This document shows positions 16,799-26,200 of a stretch of DNA of 64,000 nucleotides, one piece after another. The notes beneath the pieces are model-generated. The model had not been told where the DNA came from. It searched no databases and was given only the letters and a program-made list of their open reading frames with translations. Source of the stretch: an uncultured Verrucomicrobiaceae bacterium (GTDB taxonomy: Bacteria > Verrucomicrobiota > Verrucomicrobiia > Verrucomicrobiales > Verrucomicrobiaceae). The DNA is taken from the NCBI GenBank assembly GCA_937872615.1, contig CALMTT010000062.1:1-64000 (forward strand), written 5' to 3'. A program made the position numbers and the translations under genes. Numbering within the stretch: the first letter of the stretch is position 1; every line of letters begins with the position of its first letter.

Positions 16799-17153
16799 CG
16801 CGAAGCGCCTATCCAGAGAGCACGACAGGCCACGCCCAATGCATGGGCGTGGTTATCGGCCGGGCTTCTGGGAGGAAAATTCGCGGTTTTCGAGCGAAGC
16901 CTGATCCGTAACTACGCAAACTTAAAATGTCGGCCTTACGTCTGGATCGATTGCGAGCGTCCGGCAAGAATATTCTGGAGCAGAATATTTGCCAGGATCC
17001 GCTTGCAACGGAGCGTGGCCTGCGGACTTCGGCGTGGGATGTGTTAAGTGTTCGTTCATGGCCGTGGTTTTGTAGCACCCCGCTGACATCGCCTAGGAGG
17101 TCGCTAATCACCGGTTACGATGCGTCGACATAAAGGTGGAGTTTAAGATGAGC
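16799..17153. other. Gene-free stretch with two hairpins
   Basis: No credible gene. CCACGCCCA (16830-16838)/TGGGCGTGG (16844-16852) is a perfect 9-bp stem with a 5-base loop. AATATTCT (16969-16976)/AGAATATT (16982-16989) is an 8-bp stem with loop GGAGC. Both lie downstream of the leftward RHS operon and could help end it, though neither has a clear T-run. Confidence 0.5.
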
Positions 17154-17582
17154 TCAATTCCCAGATTTGACTGAGACACTGCGCTCTGGGTCGGCAACTC
17201 TGCCACCCTGAAGCAAAAGACGACTGAACTTAACTTGAGTCACGATGTTGGTAGTCGCCAATGGCCTCTGCGAGTTAACGACGAAATAAAAGGTATTCGT
17301 GCCACCTGAAATCAGCGCCGCTGTGGGCTCAGCTTCCCCCCCAATCACCCATCGTGTTCCCTGTCCTAACATCCTGCCATTTTCGTCCATTAAAAACACC
17401 ACTGCTCTAGCTCCCTCGACCGCTTCGGAGAAATTGTTTTTCATGGTAATTGGAACCACCACCTTCTGAGCCGTAATCCTAGGTGGCAAGACTGTGACCA
17501 ACAGTTCCGCGTTAACCGCAAGCACGCTTAGTAAGAAGGCATGCAACAACAATAAGATTTGTGCTCTATGGACCAGATGCAT
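17154..17582 (-). CDS. Exported protein of unknown function, last gene of the RHS operon
   Basis: About 142 residues from ATG 17582 (MHLVHRAQILLLLHAFLL). A hydrophobic signal segment ends near VLAVNA, so the protein is exported. The mature part (VTVLPPRITAQKVVVPITMKNNFSEAVEGARAVVFLMDENGR) has a beta-sandwich look, like an Ig-like accessory domain. It begins 13 bases after the stop of the gene at 17596, which suggests cotranscription. No family recognised. Confidence 0.6.
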   Translation of the reverse strand: MHLVHRAQILLLLHAFLLSVLAVNAELLVTVLPPRITAQKVVVPITMKNNFSEAVEGARAVVFLMDENGRMLGQGTRWVIGGEAEPTAALISGGTNTFYFVVNSQRPLATTNIVTQVKFSRLLLQGGRVADPERSVSVKSGN

Positions 17583-17595
17583 TGAGGTTAAGGAT

Positions 17596-18330
17596 TCAGC
17601 GACCAGTTGCTGCATTGCGTAGCTGCATGGCATATGGAACGAATGCCTTTCCATCCGCTAGTCTCACATATCCTTGCGGTAGCTCGACAAGGCTTGCGGC
17701 GGCTTCCTTCATCTGTTTGTGCACAAGTGAAGCCCTTGCAGTGCCCTGTCGCGTTACCAGGTCTATGCGGATTGGAAGACCGTTCGTCGGTATGGCAGGA
17801 TACCAAACGAGTGCAAATTCATTTGTTTTGCCCGATTCCACGAGCTTTTCCTTCCTGCATGATTGTCCATTAATTGTCTCTTTACCAAGGTCAGTCCTCG
17901 CAAATCTCTTGGCCGCCATCGTCCTAAATTCCATGACTTCGTTTGGTGTCATTGGAACTTCACAGTAGGCACGGAGATTCGGTTGTATCACGTAGGTAAC
18001 GTTCCGGTCGTATCTCGGTATCACTGCAAACGTCTCCATACCCAGGCTGGAGAGTGCTGAACGTGCTTCAGGGGGTAGTGCATCGGACTCCAGCATCAAT
18101 ACTTCTAGGCGCCCAATACCATTCACCATTATCCACGTGAACGGTAGTCGGCCCTTGGGCTTTCCAGCGACGGTGAACATCCTAAAATCGACCTTGGTCT
18201 TAAACGTATTTGTATACCCACACAACGGCAATAAAAGTGTCGTAACCTGGGAAAACTGAGCGAGGCTAGCTAGGTCTTGAGCCACACTCCAATGTGGCAA
18301 AAGGAAAATACAGAGCAGTAAGGAGCGCAT
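17596..18330 (-). CDS. Exported DUF4412-like protein
   Basis: A 244-residue protein with a signal peptide (MRSLLLCIFLLPHWSVAQ). It is beta-rich with a periplasmic outer-membrane-lipoprotein-sorting-like plan: FRMFTVAGKPKGRLPFTWIMVNG, then RNVTYVIQPNLRAYCEVPM, then GKETINGQSCRKEKLV and NEFALVWYPAIPTNGLPIRIDLV. Such alternating segments (the "convert/ask the user" plan of DUF4412/LolA-like proteins) are common in Verrucomicrobia. Function unknown. Lies 48 bases after the gene at 18379. Confidence 0.55.
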   Translation of the reverse strand: MRSLLLCIFLLPHWSVAQDLASLAQFSQVTTLLLPLCGYTNTFKTKVDFRMFTVAGKPKGRLPFTWIMVNGIGRLEVLMLESDALPPEARSALSSLGMETFAVIPRYDRNVTYVIQPNLRAYCEVPMTPNEVMEFRTMAAKRFARTDLGKETINGQSCRKEKLVESGKTNEFALVWYPAIPTNGLPIRIDLVTRQGTARASLVHKQMKEAAASLVELPQGYVRLADGKAFVPYAMQLRNAATGR

Positions 18331-18378
18331 TGGTAGATGGTGATGTATTTAAGTGTAAGCGGTTGCCCTTAAATTGCG

Positions 18379-18801
18379 TTATTGAGGTCTCGCATCTACA
18401 CCTTTGCTTTTGACAACGGAGTATGGCCATTCCCCAAGACCGATTCGGATTGGGCTCCGATGCCATTCACCAGATGACCTTGGACGCGAATCCGGGTTGC
18501 CATCAGGGGTTCCACTGCTTATGGCGTCTGGTGACATGAATGGTTCAAAAGTGATTACGCCGTTCTTGTCGCGCCATATTCCGGAAGCTGAGTAAATAAC
18601 GGCCACCCCCTTTTTGAACGTCTGATAGAACTGGCCATCAGCTTTGAGGTCGATGACTTCGATGCCATCACCATAGCGCCCAGTGTATGTTCCAACCACT
18701 TCAGCGGTAGAAGGCGGCGTTTTACTCTCGGTGCAAACGACTACCACTCCCAAGATTAGCAGAACGATACTGCTGGCAAACACTGTCCCAATAGCTTTCA
18801 T
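18379..18801 (-). CDS. Membrane-anchored small protein, paralogue of the next upstream gene
   Basis: About 140 residues from ATG 18801 (MKAIGTVFASSIVLLILGVVVVC): a single N-terminal hydrophobic segment with a Cys at its end, so either membrane-anchored or a lipoprotein. The exposed part (EVVGTYTGRYGDGIEVIDLK, QTFKKGVAVIYSASGIWR, ITFEPFMSPDA, DGNPDSR, RSPIRIGLGEWPYSVVK) lines up along its length with the protein at 18929-19354. The frame is open further upstream to 19113 but that overlaps the paralogue and is rejected as start. Confidence 0.65.
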   Translation of the reverse strand: MKAIGTVFASSIVLLILGVVVVCTESKTPPSTAEVVGTYTGRYGDGIEVIDLKADGQFYQTFKKGVAVIYSASGIWRDKNGVITFEPFMSPDAISSGTPDGNPDSRPRSSGEWHRSPIRIGLGEWPYSVVKSKGVDARPQ

Positions 18802-18928
18802 TGACCGATATTCGGTGGCACCTTTCAGTCGTATGCCCACACCATCTACACAGGCGAGGCGGTTCCGGAACACTGGCCCAGAGCCAACGATGGCCAGGTC
18901 AGCAAACTGACAGATGGAAGAAGAAGCT

Positions 18929-19354
18929 TCACTTTTGCTCATAAGGTTCAATAGATGCCCCATGACCTCTGACTTTCGCGGCGTGGTAAGGCCACTCTGT
19001 AAATTCAATTCGGATTGGATTTCTCTCCCAAGACCCTGGGGCTCCTTGTGTAAGGTCTGGATTGCCATCAAACTTGCCAGACCAAAGCCCGTCCGGTGAC
19101 ATAAACGGCGCAAAACGAATTACGCGGCCGGTGACTTTCCACTTTCCGGAAGCGTTGTAGATGGTTTTTGATCTGATTTGAAACGTCTGGGTAAAACTGC
19201 CGTCGGGATTGAGCTCGAAGGTTTCCACACCTCCACCATATCGGCCCATATACGTGCCTACAATCTCACTGCTTGAAGGGTCACTTGTATTTGAGCTACA
19301 AGCAAAGCCTACGAACATCAGCATCAACGGTAATACTTGGATTACTCCTTGCAT
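18929..19354 (-). CDS. Small lipoprotein, paralogue of the downstream gene
   Basis: About 141 residues from ATG 19354 (MQGVIQVLPLMLMF). The lipobox VGFAC ends the hydrophobic signal, so it should be acylated and membrane-anchored. The body (EIVGTYMGRYGGGVETFELN, QTFQIRSKTIYNASGKWK, RFAPFMSPDG, DGNPDLT, RNPIRIEFTEWPYHAAK) is a divergent copy of the 18379 protein: a tandem duplication. Its start lies 13 bases inside the gene at 19342-19626, implying the same transcript. Function unknown; position downstream of an RHS gene allows an immunity role. Confidence 0.65.
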   Translation of the reverse strand: MQGVIQVLPLMLMFVGFACSSNTSDPSSSEIVGTYMGRYGGGVETFELNPDGSFTQTFQIRSKTIYNASGKWKVTGRVIRFAPFMSPDGLWSGKFDGNPDLTQGAPGSWERNPIRIEFTEWPYHAAKVRGHGASIEPYEQK

Positions 19355-19626
19355 AAGTCGCACCCTTTTGCGTGAGCAGCGATTTGATGCCACTCAAAGT
19401 GGTCATTCCAGGTTTCCAAGTTTTCATTGTCATGTAACCACCATTCCTTTGATTCGCCTAGTTCCTTCTTCTGAAACTGGTAAACAGCGGAACTGTCGTA
19501 GTGGCTGTAATACTCTTGCTTATAAAGTAGTATCTCTCCTTCGATGAAAGTGGAGTTTCCGCTAGTGAAGTGCTTCTTTACTCGGTATGGCTGCCCAACG
19601 ATGAAAGGGGATGGACGCCAACTCAT
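19342..19626 (-). CDS. Small cytosolic protein (DUF3601-like), possible immunity-type gene
   Basis: A 94-residue soluble protein: FIVGQPYRVKKHFTSGNSTF, IEGEILLYKQEYYSHYDSSAVYQF, EWWLHDNENLETWNDHFEWH. The order "y-V-k-k-f ... f-x-G-E-x-L ... Y-s-x-Y-D ... f-x ... D-x-e-x-w" resembles DUF3601-type domains. Two Cys near the end (KGCDLCKE). Its ATG (19626) overlaps the stop of the 56-residue gene in front as ATGA, so translation is coupled to the RHS operon. Immunity to the RHS toxin is only a guess from position. Confidence 0.6.
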   Translation of the reverse strand: MSWRPSPFIVGQPYRVKKHFTSGNSTFIEGEILLYKQEYYSHYDSSAVYQFQKKELGESKEWWLHDNENLETWNDHFEWHQIAAHAKGCDLCKE

Positions 19627-19793
19627 GGTAGCCTCGGAGGGATGGGTGTAAACGATACTGGCTGAGGAACAAAATATTGGACGCCACCACCCGCACCTCG
19701 AGCAGCAGCAGGCACAGTTATATTATTGAGCGACCTAACACTCCCTGCGGCAATAAGCCAGGCAGCTACGAATAAACACCAATATATGTTCAT
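19623..19793 (-). CDS. 56-residue exported small protein inside the RHS operon
   Basis: A short gene fitted exactly between its neighbours: its ATG (19793-19791) overlaps the TGA of the 153-residue gene as TGATG, and its TGA (19625-19623) overlaps the ATG of the next gene as ATGA. The product begins MNIYWCLFVAAWLIAAGSV, a membrane or signal segment, and continues with a Gly/Ala/Pro-rich tail (ARGAGGGVQYF, FTPIPPRLP). The double overlap is the main evidence that it is translated. Function unknown; it could anchor or help export a neighbour. Confidence 0.6.
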   Translation of the reverse strand: MNIYWCLFVAAWLIAAGSVRSLNNITVPAAARGAGGGVQYFVPQPVSFTPIPPRLP

Positions 19794-20254
19794 CACCGCT
19801 TGGGTAGCATTGAGCTTTTTACTGCATTAATGAAATCCTGATGTCGCGGAGAGCCAAATTGAGGGTTGTCAATTGTCACATGCCTCAACGCAGCAGGACT
19901 GCCCCAGCATAGCGAGTAATAGATGCCGTCTTTTACTTTTCCCGTAAAGTTACCCAATTCGACGCCACCCTCTTCTACACAGTCCAGAACTTTCGCAAAA
20001 TCTGATTGTGGCAACTCGGTCTCAATCACTGTTCGCTCAGTTTTCTCCTTCAGGTTGGTTTGGCGGACTTTGAGATGGGAGGTGTGAGAGTGTTCCTCCA
20101 ATAAATAAGTCGTGCGAATGCCTGACAATGGAGTTGTCTCCACTAGCAAGATGGCCCTTTGCAAGTATGGAGTAGCATCAAACAACTCCAGTAGTTTAGC
20201 CTGGGCTGGCGGACAAAAGTGTTTTTGGAAGAGCCGTTTAAACAACTTGCTCAT
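19793..20254 (-). CDS. Unknown protein directly coupled to the RHS gene (immunity candidate)
   Basis: A 153-residue soluble protein (LFQKHFCPPAQAKLLELFDATPYLQ, RTTYLLEEHSHTSHLKVRQTNL, LPQSDFAKVLDCVEEGGVELG, KDGIYYSLCWGSP). No family recognised and no signal peptide. Its ATG overlaps the RHS stop codon as ATGA (20251-20254). In polymorphic toxin systems the gene immediately behind the toxin, coupled in this way and cytosolic, is usually the cognate immunity gene, so this is the best candidate here. Confidence 0.65.
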   Translation of the reverse strand: MSKLFKRLFQKHFCPPAQAKLLELFDATPYLQRAILLVETTPLSGIRTTYLLEEHSHTSHLKVRQTNLKEKTERTVIETELPQSDFAKVLDCVEEGGVELGNFTGKVKDGIYYSLCWGSPAALRHVTIDNPQFGSPRHQDFINAVKSSMLPKR

Positions 20255-23200
20255 TTGAAAAGCGAGTAGCCCACGCCGATTGCTCCAGCACCAACCGCCG
20301 CTTCACCAAAGTAGAGACCCGGCGACACTATCGTCCCACCACGCACAGCGTATGCACCATTGAAAGCGTGACTTATGCCGGACCGCAAACTGCCACTGGC
20401 GTATGTTTCAGCAATGATTTCCTCTGTGGCCTTGAGGAAAGCACTGTTGTCATATCCAAATTGTCCAACAGCTTGGCGAAGTCCCACCAAAGGTCCTCCC
20501 CTCGGAGTCAGGAACGAATGGACACTCTCGTGCGCCAAAGTAGATGCCTGTTGCGCTCTGGTGAGACCTGGCTGTAAAAATACCTCCCCTGTGGGAGTTG
20601 TGTATCCCAGAGTGCCGCTTCCGGCCAACTGCGCATCAGTTGCTGGTAACCGCAATGCGCGTAATCCTTGGATTCCTTCACTGGCAGCAGCCGCGCGCTC
20701 CGCGAACACACCTGCTTCGCCCGCTCTGCCAGCGTTCAACGCTTCCCCGCCATAAACCAACGCGGCGATTTGGGCGCCGGTGTAGCCGACGCGATATGCC
20801 GTAGAGTTATCCTCGCCGCCGGTCAAGTGGCTGCCCACACCGTAGAGTCGGTCCGCCGCAGAACCATAGGTAGCCTCGTCACCGGTCAGCGTGTAGCCGA
20901 TGCTGCCACCCACGTCGTAGAGCGTTTGCCCAACGCCTCGCACCGCACCGGAGAGTTGGTGTCGTTGCTGCCCATAAATGCTCTCGGCGGCTTCGTAGTC
21001 CACCAGTGCTGTAAGTCCGTAGCCGATTGTTCCTCCGACATTATAAGCCAATTGCCCGCCTCCTCTCGCTAAATCGACTCCCGCATCGAAAGCTCCTTTC
21101 CCAAACCTACCATCTGGGTCGAAATAGTTTACGGGGTCTCCCGAGCAGAATGAGTAGAGGTCCCCACTCCCTTCATGTCCCATCGGGTCACCACTGAGAA
21201 AGCGCCCCTCCACGGGGTCGTAGTATCGGTGCCCTAAATAGGTGAGGCCTGTTACATCAGACCACCGACCACGCCAAACGCTGGCCCCAGCCAGGTCCCC
21301 ACCGTGGCTTAATGGTGGGGGTCTATAACTTGGAACGGCCCCATAACCAGTGACCCGCGTCGGATACCAAGTAAGGGTCGAATGGCTAACATAGATGCCG
21401 TGAATGTTCCCTTGCACATCTGGAACCAGGGGACAAAACAGTTCCAATGTCGGAACGAATGCATCAAACCCGCCAGTCCCTTGCATCCCTCCATAAACCC
21501 CATTCACATCTGGACCTAGGAGTTTCCATGTTGTCCGACCAGCCTCGGTGACGCCAACTTCGAGAAATCTGTGTTCGGGGTCGTAATACTGCTTGATGAT
21601 TCGCGCTGCTGAGACGTTTGTAACGTTGTTGGTTACAACCGTGGTGAACGTGGTCGTCTGCAACCTACGCCCAAGCCCATCATAAACGGCGATCCAATCG
21701 AACCCGGACTTTTGGGAATCTCGCTCGCTGACTGTCAAAAGGCGACCACGGCCGTCCCAAACCAATGCCTGGCTTCGATTCGTTACAGACCCGTTTTTCC
21801 ACAGCCGATTTGTGATTTGACCTGCTGCATTGTAAAGAACCGAAACATTTTCAGTGGCATTGTTCGTGAAGGTGTTTGTCTTTGAAGCGATAAACCTTCC
21901 GCTTGAGTGAATTGCGCTTGCGACCAGTTTGTGAGCGCCTGGCGTTAGGTCTAAGGACGAGCGCCACTGAGGAGAGCTGGTTCCTACAAGGCTTACTGGC
22001 ATCGACCTGCCATCCAGATTGATAATCACCTGCCCTTTTCCTTTCACTCCACCGTAAGCAGGTCTACGGGAGACAGAGTTCGTTTCGAGTGATACACGAG
22101 ACAAGGCATCCAAACTTCCGCCCCACGCCACTCCACCACTTGCGACCGCACCCGCTCTTGTCAGAACTCCAACCCCAGAGGATTGCCCATTATCAAAGGC
22201 GAATGCATTCGTCCAAAAAGTGCTGGCTGCGACTGCGAGGCGTTCATTGATTAGCCTACGCGACTGAGCCGCGTAGGCGTAGGTGCGTTGGTCTTGATAG
22301 TCTACTCTGTCCAATTGATGAGACGCGAGTAAGCCATCTCCAGTCCACGCTAAAGTCTCAGTCAAAGAGGATTGACCGCCAACGTCTGTGGTCGCTCCAA
22401 GAATCCGTCCAGTGCCATCGCGTTGCGTGTAAGTTGTTGTCCGCTGGCCTACATTTCTGGAAGTGATTAGCCCTGCGGTGTTGTAACCGTAGGAGCCACC
22501 ACCTGTGACTCCATTGGCTGATTCCAAGAGCCCATCGCCTCTCCACGTGAATCCGATACCAAATGAGCCGTAGCTAAGCCCTTTCCGCCGCATCGCAGAG
22601 TCCCAACTTTCCATTGCTCCAGAGATTTTAGAGGTGCCCACAAACACGTCCTGACGTGTGCGTGAACCGTAGGCATCATACTCATTGGTAACCGTCGTCG
22701 ATGGCCCAGTGGTCCCACTGGCAAAGCTTTCGGAAATACTGGTCAGGAGTTCTCTGGCATCGTAGGAAAACGTTGTGGTCATCGAATACTGCGCCACAGA
22801 ATTGCTATGCGAATACACCTTGGAACTCTCGTGCAGCCACGCATCATATGACGTGAGGCACACCACTCCCAACGCGTTCGTCGTGTATTGAGGAAGTCCA
22901 GCAAAGGTGCTGTTAGTTGGGTAATAACCGTAAGCTGTCCTTCGGGCTGTCACTCCTCCGCTACCAACATTTTCCTCCATAAGGATTTGGCCTGCTCCGT
23001 TGTAACTTGCATTCCAAACGAGCGTGGCGCCAGGCATGATTCGATTCGTCACGTTTCCCAGAGCATCATAGGAAAATGTTGTAACGGCGTTGTCTCGGTC
23101 CACTTTCTTGACCAGACGACTTAACCCATCAAAAGTGTTTGTGACGGTCGAAAAGGTAACGACTGTCCCGTTCGAAGAGGATGAACGCACTGAAACAAGA

Positions 23201-26200
23201 TTGTTTCCAACTACGTCGAACTCCGAACGCCCAATCTCCAGCACACTGGCTGCTGGGTGCGCTATCCTAAGAACCACGTTTCCCGCATTGTCCGTGAAGG
23301 AATCACTGACTATCGCCCCTGCCCCTGCCCCTTCAGTCACTGTTACTCCGTGGTGAGTGGGAAGGTAAGAAAACGTTGTCTCCCGAATGAGGGTGTTGGC
23401 CCCGTTGCGGATTTCCGAACGAGTGGGACGCCCCAGAGCGTCTTTGTAGGTGACCGTTTTCTCACCGAGAGCATTTGCGGCGATGAACACCACTCCCGCC
23501 GCGTCATAGAAATTGGTTGTGCGCAGTTGCACTTGAGCCGGAGTATATCCAGGCAGGCTTGGCGGCTGTGCGTTGGTGGGGTAGCTGTTGGTCATCACCG
23601 GCCCCGTCGCCAGCTTGATTCGGTCCAGACCATCAAAGACGTTGGTCCACGTATTTCCACTGGGGTCTGCCTTTGCCACCACATTACCGCGACGGTCGAA
23701 CGATAGCGTGTTTGTAGCAAGTGGCCCATTCGCCGCAGTGTAGAATATGTGGGTTTCCTTTCGGTTTAGGTCGTCGTAACTCGTCTCCCAATAGGAACCG
23801 TTGCGCAACGTCTCTCGCCTTAAGCGACCATCGAGGTAATAACTCCAAGACCGTGTTGCTCCATCGGGGCCTCGCTCAAACTTTTTCTTTCCTGTGCTCG
23901 TGTATTGGGTCTCAGTCACTCCTCCAAGCGCATTGGTGTTAAAGCGCACAGAATCGGCTAGGTCATATGCAAACAGTTCAGTGCTTAGAACCGTTCCATT
24001 GGTATCAAGAACTCTGCTTTGAATGAGTCGCCCAATCGCGTCCCACGAGTTGGTAACGATAACGCCCCTTGGGTCGATGGTGCGCTTTAAGTTTCCAAAG
24101 GAGTCATACTCTCGAAAAGAGTTGGCCCACAGCGCATAGCCGGGCATGGCTTCGACCCCACTACCATCTACCTTAGCGGCGGACCTCCAGCGTGTTTCTG
24201 TAATTAACCGTCCAGCCGCATCATAGTCGCGCCAAACGTAGTCTTCTGGATTGTAACGTGGTCCATCGCTCCAAGTGAGTTCCCCGTTGTCATTGTAGTA
24301 GTTGTAGTCCCACGTCATAGGAACCCCTGTTTCACTAATGACCTCGGAACTCTTGAGCCTTCCTACGGCATCATAGTCGAAACGATTCGTGCGATTGGCT
24401 GCATCGATACGCTCCACCAACTGGCCTCGATTGTTGTAGACAAGTGCGACAACAACGTTCGAGTCCGCTGTGCCAGTATATCTAGTTGAGAGCAATGGAA
24501 ACCCGCGCCCATCGTAGCCCCAATCGGTAGTGGAGGCATCCGCAGTGCCAAAGGCTTTAAGCTCCTGCTTGACTACCCCAAACGCGATGTTCGTCAGACT
24601 CTGACCCCCTGCAGAGAATGTGTTGGTCACATTCTGTCTCAGAAAAACATTCGTGCTTATGGGAGTTGTCCCGCTTAGACGAATTATCTGCTGAGCCTGA
24701 TACGAATAGTTTGTATCGTAGACGTAGCGCGTTCTGTTCCCCACTGGGTCAATAACTTCCCAGAGAAGATTGTTCGTGTAACTCATCGTAGTCGCAGCGG
24801 TTTCGTTTGTGCTGCTTCCACCGGTCAGATTCCCCGTGACTACTACGTTGGTTACATTCCCGTTCGCGTCATACTTGTAGTCCGTGATGAGACCACGCTT
24901 ATCAACAAGCCGCTGCAAACTGCGCGGGTAGTATCCAACCAAGCTCGATTCATTGGTTAGATACCAGTCTTGGAGGATGATTCCCCCTACTGCATTTGAA
25001 ATTAGTGTAATCAAACCATTGGTGTAACCGTAGAGCGTGTTGTTACCGTTCACATCCAGGATGACAGTCGTCCCAGAAGGACTATTCGTTATCGCGCTGG
25101 CAAGGCTTTGACTTCCAGAATAGAGGAAACTTGCGTTGCGCACCAAGGCAAGGTTGTTGCTGACTGTGGACAATTGGTTTGTGACACGCCGATAAGCATC
25201 ATACTGATTCACCAGTAAACGACTGTCGGGTTTGATTTCTTTCAGCAACAGGTGGGTTGAGTAGGGCACTTGCGTCAGCACACTGCCATTCGTGATGGAT
25301 AGCGTTTTGTGCTCATACTCAAATGCTCGCTCACTTCCATCCGGCAAGGTCACGCTCGTCAAGTCACCGTGCTCGTCGTAAACGTAACTCGTTGCACGAC
25401 CATCGCCCGTGGCTGCTTCGATGATTCGCCCGAATATGTCATACGTTAGGACAAGAAAATTTCCGTTACTGGCTTGCACACGCCGCACTTCCTTGTAGTC
25501 CGGCATGGATACATTGGTTCCATATTCGTAAGTGCAAAAGTTGCCTCGGTCATCTTGCCACCTCGTCAGGTATGGCTTAAGGCTCGTATCCCCTGAAATA
25601 AGACCTGTTTGGTATTTCCGTGTGCTCCCGTCCGGCTTGGTGAGGGTATAGACCGATACCCCGCCATTTACCGTTCGCGTGATTTGGGATTTGAAATCAT
25701 TCGCCTTTGAACCCATTCCAGAAACGCTTCGATTGTCCAGGAGTGGATTCTTCTCTGCCTTAACCACCCAGGTGTTGTTGCTAAGAAATGAGTAAGCTAT
25801 AACCGAACCGTCAGGGTCTGCGGCGTAAATGGTGGTTTCATTGGTTGCAAGGCCGAGATACGGCATAAAGTTGAATTTCCAGCCATAGCCAAACTGATTA
25901 TTTGCCTCGTTAAGGCTCGAATAGTTTCGTTTGAGCTCCAACGGCATGGGGCCTGGTAGACTCAAATCCACCTCGCTCACCCAAAACTCCCCGGTAACTA
26001 CATCGACGGGGTCGGCTACCGTTGACCAGACTTTATCGGCGGCGGATAAAGCCGTGCTTAAGAGTCCGCGGTCCTCAACCGTTTGGAGGGCCTGTCCAAA
26101 TTGAGCGCTTGTTGTCCCTGAGCCACTAATCCCATAGACATTCAACGTGGCGATAGCGGCCTCATCCTGTGTAGCCGTTGTCGCGTAATATCCAGCCGTC

